This document shows, piece by piece, positions 1-8,158 of a stretch of DNA of 52,997 bases. Every line of letters begins with the position of its first letter. Within the stretch, counting starts at the first letter, position 1. The notes below the pieces were generated by a model. That model saw nothing but the letters and a program-made list of their open reading frames with translations. It searched no databases and was not told the origin of the DNA. Where the stretch lies: the NCBI RefSeq assembly GCF_028689785.1, contig NZ_JAQVCN010000031.1, forward strand, positions 1-52,997, in the 5' to 3' direction. A program made the position numbers and the translations under genes. The stretch comes from Zoogloea sp. Its GTDB lineage: Bacteria > Pseudomonadota > Gammaproteobacteria > Burkholderiales > Rhodocyclaceae.

Positions 1-644
1 CGGCTGAAGCGCTGGATGTTGGCGGGCAGCGGGCCGCTGCGTCCATTGGCGTGGCGTGCCCACCAGTCGGTGCTGCCGGCCTCCTGGATGAGGGCGATGG
101 GCTCGTCGTTGACCACCGCGGCGCTGGCCCGGACGATTTCATCGTGGCTGGCCTCGAAGGTCCAGCCCAGTTCGCGGCCCAGCAGGTCCACCGCCAGGGT
201 TTGGCGGGCATCCGACGCGGTAGTGAGCACCGGTGTGGCGTCGAGGGCCTGGGACAGGACGCCAGCGAGGGCGTTGGCGCCGCCCAGGTGGCCTGACAGC
301 ATGGGAATGACGAAGCGCCCGGCCTCGTCAATCACCACTACACCGGGATCGGATTCCTTTTTGACCAGGTAGGGTGCTACCAGCCGCACCATGGCACCGA
401 GGGATACGATGGCAACGATGCCGTCAAAGTTGGAGAACAGGATGGGGATCTGCTCGGCGGTCTTGCCGGCGTAGCAGGCGTGGGCGCCGGGGGCTGCGGC
501 TGCGGCCTCGGCGGCGAATTTTTCGGGGGCGAACAGCCGGGCGCCAGGCAGCGCGGCAACCACGTGGCCGGCCAGGGCGATGCCGTGTCGGGTGATGGAA
601 ACGACGGCGATGCGGTCGTGGGAGAAAGGCAGGTGCTGGGTCAT
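1..644 (-). CDS. cbiG: Cobalt-precorrin-5A hydrolase CbiG (3' end beyond window)
   Basis: CbiG opens the delta-lactone ring of cobalt-precorrin-5A, releasing the C2 unit as acetaldehyde, a step specific to the oxygen-independent cobalamin route. About 214 residues are visible on the minus strand and the gene continues past the left edge. The N-terminal part contains AIVSLGAMVRLVAP and a GGANALA stretch (VIPMLSGHLGGANALAG), both typical of CbiG. The ATG at 642-644 overlaps the cobI stop (TGA 641-643) as ATGA, so the two genes are probably translationally coupled. It is the most distal gene of the riboswitch-controlled operon that is visible here. It could be fused to another Cbi domain beyond the edge. 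Confidence 0.85.
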   Translation of the reverse strand, partial: MTQHLPFSHDRIAVVSITRHGIALAGHVVAALPGARLFAPEKFAAEAAAAAPGAHACYAGKTAEQIPILFSNFDGIVAIVSLGAMVRLVAPYLVKKESDPGVVVIDEAGRFVIPMLSGHLGGANALAGVLSQALDATPVLTTASDARQTLAVDLLGRELGWTFEASHDEIVRASAAVVNDEPIALIQEAGSTDWWARHANGRSGPLPANIQRFS

Positions 645-1453
645 CGGGGGCTCGCTGAGATGAGGGCTTCGGGGGCGGGTGTCAGGGCCGGCTGGCGCTT
701 GCGGCAACCCCGGCGCAGCTCGCCGCGTACCCGTTTGGGGTTCTGGACGAGTAGCAGCGAGAGATAGTTCACCTTTTCGCCAGCCAGGGTCGCCACGTTG
801 CGGACGATGCGTTCGTCGGGTGAGCCGACCTTCTCGACGAAGCAGCTGGTGGCCAGCAGTTGGCGCCGGTCCAGCAGTTCGAGCACCTCGTCGAGGAGCG
901 GCTTGACCTTGAGCAGCACCAGGGTGTCGAACTCGTCGAGGAGGTGGTCGATCAGTTGGACCCCGTAGGCGGCCGGGATGACAGCGAAGGTCTCGTCCTC
1001 CTCGGCCAGAGTTGTGCCGGTGGTGGCTGCGGCGGCGGCGAAGGAACTGACGCCGGGGATGGTCTCGACGACGACCTCGGGGGCGAGTTCGCGCACCACC
1101 CGGGCCAGGTGGCCGAAGGTGGCAAAGGTGGAGGCATCGCCTTCGACCAGGAAGACCAGGTCGCGCCCTTCCCGCAAGAGCTCCACCGTGCGGCTGGCGG
1201 CGCGGGCCCAGGCCTTGGCCAGGGCTGCCGGGTCGCGGGTCATCGGGAAGATCAGTGCTTCGGCGTCATCCGGTACGGCCAGCCCGCCGCGCTGGACGAT
1301 GCCCAGGGCGTAGGAGGACTCCTCGGCCTTTTTCACCGGATACAGCCAGCGCGCCCCTGACTGCAGGGCGGCCCAGGCCCGGCGGGTGATCAGCTCGGGG
1401 TCGCCGGGGCCGAGGGAGGCGCCGATCAGGCGCCCGGGGGGCGGAGTGTTCAT
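641..1453 (-). CDS. cobI: Precorrin-2 / cobalt-factor II C20-methyltransferase
   Basis: S-adenosylmethionine-dependent methyltransferase that methylates C20 of the corrin precursor (CobI in the aerobic scheme, CbiL in the anaerobic one). The 270-residue length is usual. The N-terminal loop LIGASLGPGDPELIT and the ETIPGVSSFAAAAA segment are hallmarks of tetrapyrrole methylases, and FLVEGDASTFATFGHL matches the CobI/CbiL subgroup. The ATG at 1451-1453 overlaps the cobL stop by 4 nt, and the stop overlaps the cbiG start by 4 nt. Because cbiX, cbiD and cbiG lie in the same operon, the natural substrate is probably cobalt-factor II rather than metal-free precorrin-2. Confidence 0.93.
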   Translation of the reverse strand: MNTPPPGRLIGASLGPGDPELITRRAWAALQSGARWLYPVKKAEESSYALGIVQRGGLAVPDDAEALIFPMTRDPAALAKAWARAASRTVELLREGRDLVFLVEGDASTFATFGHLARVVRELAPEVVVETIPGVSSFAAAAATTGTTLAEEDETFAVIPAAYGVQLIDHLLDEFDTLVLLKVKPLLDEVLELLDRRQLLATSCFVEKVGSPDERIVRNVATLAGEKVNYLSLLLVQNPKRVRGELRRGCRKRQPALTPAPEALISASPR

Positions 1454-2739
1454 GGGTTCTCCTTGGTCGCAGAGACGATCCACACCGGGTTTTGGGCGGC
1501 GAGGCGGTGCATGTCGAGGATGGGCTGGCTGCGGGCGGCCTGGAGCTGGACCACGTCCCAGCTTGCGCCAGCCTCGGCCAGGGTGGCGGTGGCGGTGGCG
1601 AGGTTCTCCAGGGTCACGAAGTTCATCACCAGCCGGCCGCCCGGGCGCAGGCGGCCGAGGATCAGGCGGATCAGCCCGGCCAGCTCGCCGCCCGAGCCAC
1701 CGATGAAGACGGCGTCGGGGTCGGGCCAGGTGTCGAGGCCGGCAGGGGCCTTGCCCTCGACCAGGGTGTAGTTGGTGGCCCGCAGACGCAGGGCGTTGGC
1801 GCGGGCGTTGGCGGCATCGCCGGCGTTTTTCTCGATGGCCCACACATGGCCGTTGTGGGCGAGGCGGGCGGCCTCCAGCCCCACCGAACCGGACCCGGCG
1901 CCGATGTCCCACACCAGACTGTCGGGGCACAGGCCCAGCTTGGCCAGGGACAGGGCGCGGGCTTCCTGCTTGGTGATCAGGCCTTTTTCGGGGGCGCGCT
2001 GGATGAAGTCGGCGTCGTCGAAGCCAAAGGTGGCGCGGCGCTCGGGCGGGCCGACGCGCGTCAGCACGACGATGTTGGGGTCGGCAAAGTTTCGGCTGGC
2101 GGCCTCGGCCAGGGGCAGGTCGGCGTGCACCACCTCGTCGGGCAAGGCCAGGCGGGCCGCGACCGACATGCGGAAGTCGTCGCCCAGGCCGGCGCTGATC
2201 AGTGCCCGGGCAATGCGGTCGGGGCTGTTGGCGGGGCTGGTGAAGGCGCCGATGAGGTGCTGCTGCGAGGCGGCGCGCATCAGGGGGTAGAGGCCGTGAT
2301 CTGGGCCTGCGCCCGGTTGCCATTCGCCAGCGTCGTGGCCGTGCACCGAGACGATGGTGGCACCCTGCCAGCTCTGGCCGAGGCGGGCGAAGGCCAGCTG
2401 CAGGGTGGAGGGGGCCGGATGCACGGCGATGGCCGCAGTACCCAGCTTGCCGGCCAGGAAGCTGGCGATACCGTGACACAGGGGGTCGCCGGTGGCGAGT
2501 ACGGCGCAGGATTGGCCGGCGCTCCGCGCCGCACGGACCCACTCGGGGACACGGCCAAGGAGGCCGTCCATCACTCGTTGTTCCACCTGGGAGGGGAGGT
2601 GGGGGGCAACGAGCTCAAGCGTGCGGCGGGCGCCGATTAACAGATCACATCCGGTCAGGCGGGCGCGGGCGGCTTCGCCCAGGCCGGCCCAGCCGTCGTC
2701 GAGGATGCCGATGAGCTGGCAGGGTTCAGGCGAGTTCAT
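1450..2739 (-). CDS. cobL: Precorrin-6B/7 C5,15-methyltransferase, CbiE-CbiT fusion (CobL)
   Basis: Bifunctional enzyme that methylates C5 and C15 and decarboxylates the C12 acetate side chain. Residues 1 to about 200 are a CbiE-type tetrapyrrole methylase (LIGILDDGWAGL, then SVHGHD). Residues from about 230 form a CbiT-type Rossmann methyltransferase, with the SAM loop DIGAGSGSVGLEAARL near residue 278. The predicted protein is 429 residues. The reading frame also has an ATG at 2757, but 2739 is preferred because GGAAG lies about 5 nt upstream. That start lies inside the last codons of cbiD, so the overlap is 14 nt. The end overlaps cobI by 4 nt. Confidence 0.92.
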   Translation of the reverse strand: MNSPEPCQLIGILDDGWAGLGEAARARLTGCDLLIGARRTLELVAPHLPSQVEQRVMDGLLGRVPEWVRAARSAGQSCAVLATGDPLCHGIASFLAGKLGTAAIAVHPAPSTLQLAFARLGQSWQGATIVSVHGHDAGEWQPGAGPDHGLYPLMRAASQQHLIGAFTSPANSPDRIARALISAGLGDDFRMSVAARLALPDEVVHADLPLAEAASRNFADPNIVVLTRVGPPERRATFGFDDADFIQRAPEKGLITKQEARALSLAKLGLCPDSLVWDIGAGSGSVGLEAARLAHNGHVWAIEKNAGDAANARANALRLRATNYTLVEGKAPAGLDTWPDPDAVFIGGSGGELAGLIRLILGRLRPGGRLVMNFVTLENLATATATLAEAGASWDVVQLQAARSQPILDMHRLAAQNPVWIVSATKENP

Positions 2740-3877
2740 GTTCTTCCACGGTGACAATGGGGACGCCTTCGAAATTGCAGGCCAGTACGCTGAGGCGGTG
2801 GGGGCCGGGGTAGCGTTGGCGCAGGCTGCGGATGGCCCTTTCGGCCAGGGCCCGGTGAAAGGCCACGGCCAGGTTCAGTTCGGCCAGGCGTTCGGCGGCA
2901 AAGCGGGCTGTTTCGGCGGCACGGATCTCGTCCACCAGGTCGGGCGGTGCGCCCACCTCGGCGGCGGCGGCGGCGATCAGCTCCCGGTCCACCTCCTCGC
3001 GCCAGGCGTGGGTGACCGACAGGCCTTGGGCGATTTTGGTGAGCTTGCCCACCATGGCGCCGACGATGATGCGCTGCATGCCCTGCTTCACTGCGGTCTG
3101 GAAGGCGGCCTTCACAAAGTCGCCCATCTGTACGAAGCAGGCCTCGTCCAGTTCGGGGAAACAGCGCATGGCGCATTTTTCGGTGCGCCCGCCGGTGGTG
3201 AACACCACGCTGGTCTGGCCCTGGTTGGCGGCCACGTCCACCGCTTGCACCACGCTGGCCCGGAAGGCTGCAGTGGAGTAGGGGCGCACGATGCCGGTGG
3301 TGCCCAGGATGGAGATGCCCCCCAGGATGCCCAGCCGGGCGTTGAGGGTCTTGGTGGCCATCACGTCACCGCCAGGCACCGAGATGGTCACCGCGATGCC
3401 GTCGCCAGTAGCGAGGATGGGGCCGCCGGCGGCGCGCACGTTGTCGGTGATGTTGCGGCGGGGCACCGGGTTGATGGCTGGGCCGCCCACATCCAGGCCC
3501 AGGCCGGGCTTGGTGACGGTGCCCACGCCGGGCCCGCCGCGCAGCACGATCTGCCCTTCGGCCCCGGGCAGGCGCTCGACCTCGGCGGTGAGGTGGGCGC
3601 CATGGGTGGCGTCGGGGTCGTCACCGGCGTCCTTGATGCTGACGGCCCGGGCGCGGCTGCCATCGGTCCAGCCGTCGGTGATGGTGAAGCGCACCCGCTG
3701 GGTGTTGGGCAGAACGCATTCCACTGCGTCCGGCACCCGACCATGCACCAGCCCGAGGGTGGCGGCAGCCGCGGCGGCGGCCGAGTTGGCGCCGGTGGAA
3801 AAACCCGTGCGGTTGCCGCGATCCCGCGTGGGGTCGCCCTTGCGGACTTTCTCGGGGAGGGTGTGACCTGCGCTCAT
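2726..3877 (-). CDS. cbiD: Cobalt-precorrin-5B C1-methyltransferase CbiD
   Basis: CbiD methylates C1 of cobalt-precorrin-5B. It is the marker enzyme of the oxygen-independent pathway and is unrelated to the other corrin methylases. The 383-residue protein has the CbiD signature GFSTGANSAAAAAAA near the N terminus and RCFPELDEACFVQMGDFV further on. The start is set at 3877 because GAGG lies 6 nt upstream. An in-frame ATG at 3883 leaves no spacing from that ribosome site, and a GTG at 3889 would give a 4-nt overlap with cbiC. Its presence, with cbiX and cbiG, argues that cobalt goes in early in this organism. Confidence 0.93.
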   Translation of the reverse strand: MSAGHTLPEKVRKGDPTRDRGNRTGFSTGANSAAAAAAATLGLVHGRVPDAVECVLPNTQRVRFTITDGWTDGSRARAVSIKDAGDDPDATHGAHLTAEVERLPGAEGQIVLRGGPGVGTVTKPGLGLDVGGPAINPVPRRNITDNVRAAGGPILATGDGIAVTISVPGGDVMATKTLNARLGILGGISILGTTGIVRPYSTAAFRASVVQAVDVAANQGQTSVVFTTGGRTEKCAMRCFPELDEACFVQMGDFVKAAFQTAVKQGMQRIIVGAMVGKLTKIAQGLSVTHAWREEVDRELIAAAAAEVGAPPDLVDEIRAAETARFAAERLAELNLAVAFHRALAERAIRSLRQRYPGPHRLSVLACNFEGVPIVTVEEHELA

Positions 3878-3885
3878 CGCCATCC

Positions 3886-4563
3886 TCACGTTGCTGGGCG
3901 CTGGTGGGCTTCCGCCAGACCGAGGAGGGCGTGGACGGCCGCCACCACCAGGGTCGAGCCGCCCTTGCGGCCACGGATGGCGATCCACGGCACGCTGTCG
4001 ATCTCCATCAGCAGATCCTTGGACTCGGCGGCGGCGACGAAGCCGACTGGCATGCCGATCACCAACGCCGGGCGCAGACCTTCCTCGCGGATCAGGCGCA
4101 CCACCTCGATCAGCGCCGTGGGGGCGTTGCCGATACCGATGATGGCCCCGTCGAGCAGGCCCTGGCGCCAGGCCTTGCGCATGGCCTGGACGGCGCGGGT
4201 GGTGTCCTCGGCCCGGGCGGCGGCGATCACGTCGGGGTCGGAGATGAACTGGTGGGTGTGGATACCGAAGTGGGCCAGGCGGGGTGCCGACAGGCCGACG
4301 CAGATCATCTCCACGTCGGCCACCAGGGGCGTGTCGCCGGCCAGGATGCGAGCCAGCCCGGCGCTCATGGAGGCAGGGTGAAAGGCGGTGAGGCCGTTGA
4401 ACTCGAAGTCGGCGTTGGCGTGGATCATGCGCCGCACCAGAGGCCATTGTTCGGGGCGGTAGGCGTGGGGGCCCACCTCCCGGTCGATGATGGCGAAGGA
4501 GTCGTGCTCGATGGCCCGGCCGGCGGCAGTGAGCTGTTCGGTGACGGTGTTGGGTGTCGTCAT
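3886..4563 (-). CDS. cobH: Precorrin-8X / cobalt-precorrin-8 methylmutase
   Basis: CobH/CbiC moves the methyl group from C11 to C12 to give hydrogenobyrinic or cobyrinic acid. The protein is 225 residues, normal for the family. The expected signatures are IEHDSFAIIDREVG at the N terminus, VADVEMICVGLS in the middle, and GNAPTALIEVVRLI followed by GMPVGFVAAAESK near the C terminus, which build the substrate pocket. In-frame ATG codons exist further upstream (for example 4584), but they lie inside cbiX. The ATG at 4561-4563 sits 7 nt after the cbiX stop and is preferred. Confidence 0.93.
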   Translation of the reverse strand: MTTPNTVTEQLTAAGRAIEHDSFAIIDREVGPHAYRPEQWPLVRRMIHANADFEFNGLTAFHPASMSAGLARILAGDTPLVADVEMICVGLSAPRLAHFGIHTHQFISDPDVIAAARAEDTTRAVQAMRKAWRQGLLDGAIIGIGNAPTALIEVVRLIREEGLRPALVIGMPVGFVAAAESKDLLMEIDSVPWIAIRGRKGGSTLVVAAVHALLGLAEAHQRPAT

Positions 4564-4570
4564 GGCGGAC

Positions 4571-5455
4571 TCAGGCGTGGGCATGCCCGGCGTGGTGGTC
4601 GTGGTGGTGGTGATCGCAGCCGGTGTGACTGTGGTCGTGGAGGTGCTCGGCCTCGGCGGCCTGGCGATACTTGCAGCCGTCGCATTCGAGCAGCCCGCCC
4701 TCCGCCTTGCCGGCTTCGGTGGCTCGGGTGTCGAGCAGGTCGAACACCCCCTTGTCGAAACCGAAATGGCTGCCCAGGGCAAAGGCCGCTTGCGGGTGCT
4801 GGCTGCGCAGGCGCGCCACCTGGGCCTGGATGCGCTCCATCAACACGCCGGTGAACAGGTATACCGGGACGATGCAGATCTGCCCCATGCCCAGGCGCAG
4901 CTGGCGCTGGACGACGGTTTCCAGGCGCGGCCAGGTGACGCTGGTGAAGGCCAGGTCCACCAGCTCATGATGGTTGTCCTCGAAGAGCCAGCGGCTCATG
5001 CGCGCCAGCTCGCCGTTGGCGCCAGCGTCGGACGAGCCGCGGCCGAGCAGGATCACCCCGGTGGTCTGGGGGTCGGGCATGGCCAGGGACTGCATCAGAT
5101 GGTCGAGCTGGGCCTGCAGCACGGCGAGGATCTCCCTGCCCATGCCCAGGTGGCGGGTGCACACGAATTCGACGGCAGGATGGCGCTGGCGGGCGGCGGC
5201 GATGGCCGCGGGCAGCTCCATCTTGACGTGGCCGGCGGCGTTGAGGATGAAGGGCAGCACGATGACCCGCCGGCTGCCGGCGGCAGCCAGGTCGAGGCCG
5301 GCGGGTACCAGTATCTCGGCGTGCTCGATGAAGCACACGTCGATACGCCAGTCGGGGTGGCGGGCCCGCCAGGCGGTGGCGAAGTCCTGAATCTCGGCGT
5401 TACCGGCGCGGTTGCGCGAGCCGTGGCCGACGAGGAGGAGGGTGGTGTGTTTCAT
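4571..5455 (-). CDS. cbiX: Sirohydrochlorin cobaltochelatase CbiX with His-rich tail
   Basis: ATP-independent class II chelatase that inserts Co2+ into sirohydrochlorin. The 294-residue protein is the long form, with two tandem CbiX domains. The first half has the metal histidines H11 (VGHGSR) and H76 (NAAGHVKMELP). In the second half the equivalent loop is GRGSSD, without histidine, so the N-terminal half should carry the active site. After a C258-x2-C261 pair comes a 24-residue tail (271-294) with 12 histidines and C280, a probable cobalt reservoir or delivery arm. It overlaps cobM by 4 nt (ATGA). Confidence 0.93.
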   Translation of the reverse strand: MKHTTLLLVGHGSRNRAGNAEIQDFATAWRARHPDWRIDVCFIEHAEILVPAGLDLAAAGSRRVIVLPFILNAAGHVKMELPAAIAAARQRHPAVEFVCTRHLGMGREILAVLQAQLDHLMQSLAMPDPQTTGVILLGRGSSDAGANGELARMSRWLFEDNHHELVDLAFTSVTWPRLETVVQRQLRLGMGQICIVPVYLFTGVLMERIQAQVARLRSQHPQAAFALGSHFGFDKGVFDLLDTRATEAGKAEGGLLECDGCKYRQAAEAEHLHDHSHTGCDHHHHDHHAGHAHA

Positions 5456-6252
5456 GCAGGGGTCTCCGGGGCGGGGGCAGTGGCCTTGCGGAAGCGGTGG
5501 CTGAAGCCGGGGTCGTAGAGCCGGGAGCGGGCCAGGGTCGGCCAGTCGGCTGCGCCCAGCGTCGGGCTGGCAATGATCATGGCCTGGCTGGCGATCTTTT
5601 CGGCCTGACAGCGTCGCTTGATGTCGGCCAGGGTGCCTCGGACGATCTTCTCCTCGCCCGGCCAGCTGGCCTTCTGCACCACCAGAATGGGCGAGTCCTC
5701 GGCCCAGCCGGCGGCGCGCAGGGCGCGCTGGACTTCATGCAGCAGGGTGATGGACAGGAAGATGCATAGGGTGGCGCCGTGGGCGGCCAGGGCCTCCAGG
5801 TCTTCGCCAGGGGGCATGGGTGTGCGCCCGGCCATGCGGGTGAGGATCACCGTCTGGGTGACTTCCGGCAGGGTCAGGGTCTCGCCGGCGGCCGCGGCCG
5901 AGGCGAAGGCCGACGACACGCCCGGAACCACCGCCCAGTCGATGCCTGCGGCGGTGAGGGGGCGGGTCATCTCCACCAGGGCGCCATACAGGCCGGGATC
6001 GCCGGTCTGCAGGCGCACCACGCAGGCGTGGCGGGCGGCCTGGTCGAGGAGCCAGGCGGTCATCTCCTCCAGGGTCATGTCCTTGGAGTCGCGGATCTCG
6101 CAGCCTGCCGGGGCGAACAGGGTGGCCGCCTGATTGACCAGAGAGCCGGCAAAGAGCACGGCGCCGGCCGACGCCAGCAGGCGCTGGCCCTTGAGGGTGA
6201 GCAGCTCCGGGTCGCCGGGGCCGGCGCCCACGAACCAGACCTTGCCGGTCAT
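5452..6252 (-). CDS. cobM: Precorrin-4 / cobalt-precorrin-4 C11-methyltransferase
   Basis: CobM/CbiF transfers a methyl group from SAM to C11 of the corrin precursor. The 266-residue length is usual. Visible signatures are the N-terminal VWFVGAGPGDPELLTLKG loop, RLQTGDPGLYGAL, and the VVPGVSSAFASAAA segment of tetrapyrrole methylases; LARSRLYDPGFSHRFR is typical of the CobM C terminus. The ATG at 6252 lies 3 nt downstream of the cbiM stop, and the stop overlaps the cbiX start by 4 nt, so it belongs to the riboswitch operon. Confidence 0.94.
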   Translation of the reverse strand: MTGKVWFVGAGPGDPELLTLKGQRLLASAGAVLFAGSLVNQAATLFAPAGCEIRDSKDMTLEEMTAWLLDQAARHACVVRLQTGDPGLYGALVEMTRPLTAAGIDWAVVPGVSSAFASAAAAGETLTLPEVTQTVILTRMAGRTPMPPGEDLEALAAHGATLCIFLSITLLHEVQRALRAAGWAEDSPILVVQKASWPGEEKIVRGTLADIKRRCQAEKIASQAMIIASPTLGAADWPTLARSRLYDPGFSHRFRKATAPAPETPA

Positions 6253-6255
6253 GGC

Positions 6256-6882
6256 TCAGGCGCTCCGGGGCAGCAGGGCGTGACGCAGAGGGGCGCTGGC
6301 CTGGCGGCGGGCCAGGGCCCGCAGCACGAGCAGGGTGATCACCGGTTCAACGGCGACGATGCTGGCGTAGGACGCCGCGAAGGCCGCCCAGGCGGACAGG
6401 GGCGTGGCTAGGTCGCTCAGGGCCAGCCAGAAGCCGACCATCAGGGTCACGCCGGTGTAGTAGGCCGCGTCGAGCTTCATGATGCTGCGCAGGCTCATCG
6501 TGTCGAGGCGCTGGCCAAAGGTGGCGTGGACGAGCACCAGGGGCAGGGCCAGGGACAGGAAGTTAACCCCCAGGTGGGCAAGGTCGACCGGGTTGAAGAA
6601 CAGGCCCTGGACGAGGAGGCCCATGGCAAAGCCGAACAGGGTGGGGATGAAGCCGAGGCTCAGGTAGAGCGGCATGGCCCCCAGGAAATGCAGCTCCGAT
6701 GGCCCGACCGGCAGATGGAAGGCCTGCATGGCGATGGTGAAGAAGACTGCGGCCAGCAGGCTGCGGAAGATCTGGGTGGGCGCTTTGAGGAGGCGGACCG
6801 ACTGACTGCCGAGAAGGGCGATGGCGGCAGCGTTGGCGGCGAGGATCTTGGCACTGGCGACGTACCCCGGTTCGATGTGCAT
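6256..6882 (-). CDS. cbiM: Solitary CbiM-type cobalt transporter permease
   Basis: Substrate-specific membrane subunit of an energy-coupling-factor type Co2+ importer. The 208-residue protein begins MHIEPGY, and the N-terminal Met-His pair is the part of CbiM/NikM that binds the metal. Five or more hydrophobic segments follow (for example LLAAVFFTIAMQAFHL and FLSLALPLVLVHATF). The reading frame continues upstream into the riboswitch, but the start at 6882 is fixed by the family N terminus and an AAGGA about 9 nt upstream. No cbiN, cbiQ or cbiO lies in this window, so it either works alone or uses components encoded elsewhere. It is first in the corrin operon, directly under a cobalamin riboswitch. 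Confidence 0.85.
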   Translation of the reverse strand: MHIEPGYVASAKILAANAAAIALLGSQSVRLLKAPTQIFRSLLAAVFFTIAMQAFHLPVGPSELHFLGAMPLYLSLGFIPTLFGFAMGLLVQGLFFNPVDLAHLGVNFLSLALPLVLVHATFGQRLDTMSLRSIMKLDAAYYTGVTLMVGFWLALSDLATPLSAWAAFAASYASIVAVEPVITLLVLRALARRQASAPLRHALLPRSA

Positions 6883-7104
6883 CTTTGCTTTCCTTCGTTT
6901 GAATTGAACGAAGTGGGGCATGAGGACGGGGGGCGCAGAAGCAAGAAAACCAGGAAACGGACCGGCGGCCGGGAGGCCGGGCAGGCGCTGACGCGGTCGG
7001 GAAGGGTTCCGGAAACGGCGGGGAACGGATCGGACGAAGCGGAGCGGGCAAGCCCATCGGTCGGATCTGCCCACACCCCGGGGCCAAATACCACACCACT
7101 CGTC

Positions 7105-7300
7105 ACAGGCCGGTCTTCTGGCTCGCCTTCATCCTCATCTGTCACCTTCCCGGGGGCGGACACCCAGTGGCGTGGAGCAGATTTGTCAGGCCTACAGCAG
7201 CGGGGGCTGCGCCGGAATGTTCGGGGAGAGCATGCTCACCGAGGTCACCGGACTTCCCGTTTCACCTTGCCCGCAGAAGCGGGCTCGGCACCTTTGACGG
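7105..7300 (-). ncRNA. Cobalamin riboswitch 1 (leader of cbiM-cob operon)
   Basis: Read on the minus strand, this leader has the ordered blocks of the AdoCbl riboswitch: GGTGCC (7292-7287), GGTGAAACGGGAAG followed by CCGGTGA, the central CCACTGGG, GGGAAGG, and the closing AGCCAGAAGACCGGCC (7123-7108). It sits between the promoter at 7306-7335 and cbiM, about 220 nt before the start codon. It accounts for most of the 485-nt gap between cbiM and the DUF2149 gene. In this family, ligand binding lowers expression, so the corrin operon should be on when B12 is scarce. Confidence 0.93.
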
Positions 7301-7305
7301 CGCGG

Positions 7306-7335
7306 AGTCTAACCGCTCGCACCGTTCCGGTGCAA
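7306..7335 (-). promoter_or_regulatory. Sigma-70-like promoter of riboswitch 1
   Basis: On the minus strand a -35 TTGCAC (7335-7330) is followed after 18 nt by a -10 TAGACT (7311-7306). Transcription would start at about 7299, right before the aptamer. The same arrangement, TTGCAG-18 nt-TAGACT, precedes the second riboswitch. A 6-bp inverted repeat GCACCG-TTC-CGGTGC (7319-7333) fills the spacer and is absent from the other copy. Confidence 0.6.
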
Positions 7336-7367
7336 GCATTCTGCATGGCGGGGGAGGCGGCGGCGAT

Positions 7368-7703
7368 CTAGGGGCGGGCGGGCGCCGGGCCGGGCTCGAT
7401 GAGGATCAACTGGCCGGTCTTCGGGTCGCGGAAGACCTCGCCGACCCGATCCATGCCAGCGCCGGCCTGACCTTGGCCGTCGGCAGGGCGTTCGATGGCG
7501 CGGCCTTTGTCCACCGGCTTGGGCGGGGGCAGGGCACCCTGGGTGCTGGCCGCCAGGGCCGCGAGCAGGCCGCAGGCGAAGACCAGCATCACGTCCACCA
7601 GGTTTACCAAGCTGGCGCGGGGGTCTTCGTCCCGGTCGTCGAAGCGGGCATCCAGACGCGAGTAGAGGCGCAGGCGTTTGCGGGGTGGCCGGGCAGCGCT
7701 CAT
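7368..7703 (-). CDS. DUF2149 protein, ExbD-like partner of chelatase module 1
   Basis: Small membrane protein of 111 residues, probably the ExbD/TolR-like stator partner of the adjacent proton channel. One membrane segment near residues 32-52 starts NLVDVMLVFACGLLAAL. The aspartate (D37) lies where ExbD, TolR and MotB carry their proton-pathway Asp. The C-terminal half is charged and should face the periplasm. ExbD-like function is inferred from this segment and from invariable pairing with an ExbB-like gene. It overlaps that gene by 4 nt (ATGA at 7700-7703) and ends about 30 nt before the next promoter, with no clear terminator, so read-through into the cbiM operon is possible. Confidence 0.8.
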   Translation of the reverse strand: MSAARPPRKRLRLYSRLDARFDDRDEDPRASLVNLVDVMLVFACGLLAALAASTQGALPPPKPVDKGRAIERPADGQGQAGAGMDRVGEVFRDPKTGQLILIEPGPAPARP

Positions 7704-8158
7704 GCGTCATCCTCCAGGTTTTCCAGCAGCTCTTCGTACCAGCGCCGCCGCAGCTTGCCGACCACCAGCCCGCCGATGCCGGCCACCAGCCCGAGCACGG
7801 TGGCGTCGAAGGCGGTGGTGACCGCGCTGGCCAGCTCCGAGGGGTTGCCCTGACCCAGGGCGGCGAGGCCCGGTCCGAGGGGAATGATGGTGGCCATCAG
7901 GCCTAGCATGGGCGGGATGCGGGCCAGCAGGTCGGCCCGCTCCAGACGGTGGCGGGCGACGCGCTGGATCAGCAGCAGGTCGCCACTGGCTGCGAGGCGG
8001 CGCAGGCCCCACAGGCGTTCGCCGGTGGCCAGGCCCGCTTCGGCGAGGGCGATAGCGCAGGCGGCGATGAGGGCCAGCAGCACGGGGGCCAGCAGCCAGG
8101 TGACGGCCTGGTGGAGCCAGGCGAGGGTGAGCAAGTCGTTCATGGTGGGATCAGGCAT
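7700..8158 (-). CDS. MotA/TolQ/ExbB-like proton channel, chelatase module 1
   Basis: Inner-membrane proton-channel subunit of 152 residues. It has an N-terminal membrane helix (about 14-38) and two later helices. The MLGLMATIIPLGPGLAAL stretch corresponds to the conserved TolQ/ExbB pore helix, and AFDATVLGLVAGIGGLVVGK to the final helix. It is shorter than E. coli ExbB (about 240) because the cytoplasmic loop is reduced. The ATG at 8158 lies within the end of the cobN-like gene; an internal ATG at 8143 is also possible and neither has a clear ribosome site. It is expected to work with the downstream DUF2149 protein and the upstream chelatase. Confidence 0.85.
   Translation of the reverse strand: MPDPTMNDLLTLAWLHQAVTWLLAPVLLALIAACAIALAEAGLATGERLWGLRRLAASGDLLLIQRVARHRLERADLLARIPPMLGLMATIIPLGPGLAALGQGNPSELASAVTTAFDATVLGLVAGIGGLVVGKLRRRWYEELLENLEDDA

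Noticed and set aside
1492-2640. A 382-residue plus-strand frame, and similar long frames at 4487-5518 and 10803-12890
   Set aside because: All are antisense shadows of cob genes and of the cobN-like gene; they lack ribosome sites and recognisable domains.
7319-7333. The GCACCG-TTC-CGGTGC hairpin as a terminator for the DUF2149 gene
   Set aside because: There is no T run after it, and it lies within the spacer of the riboswitch 1 promoter.
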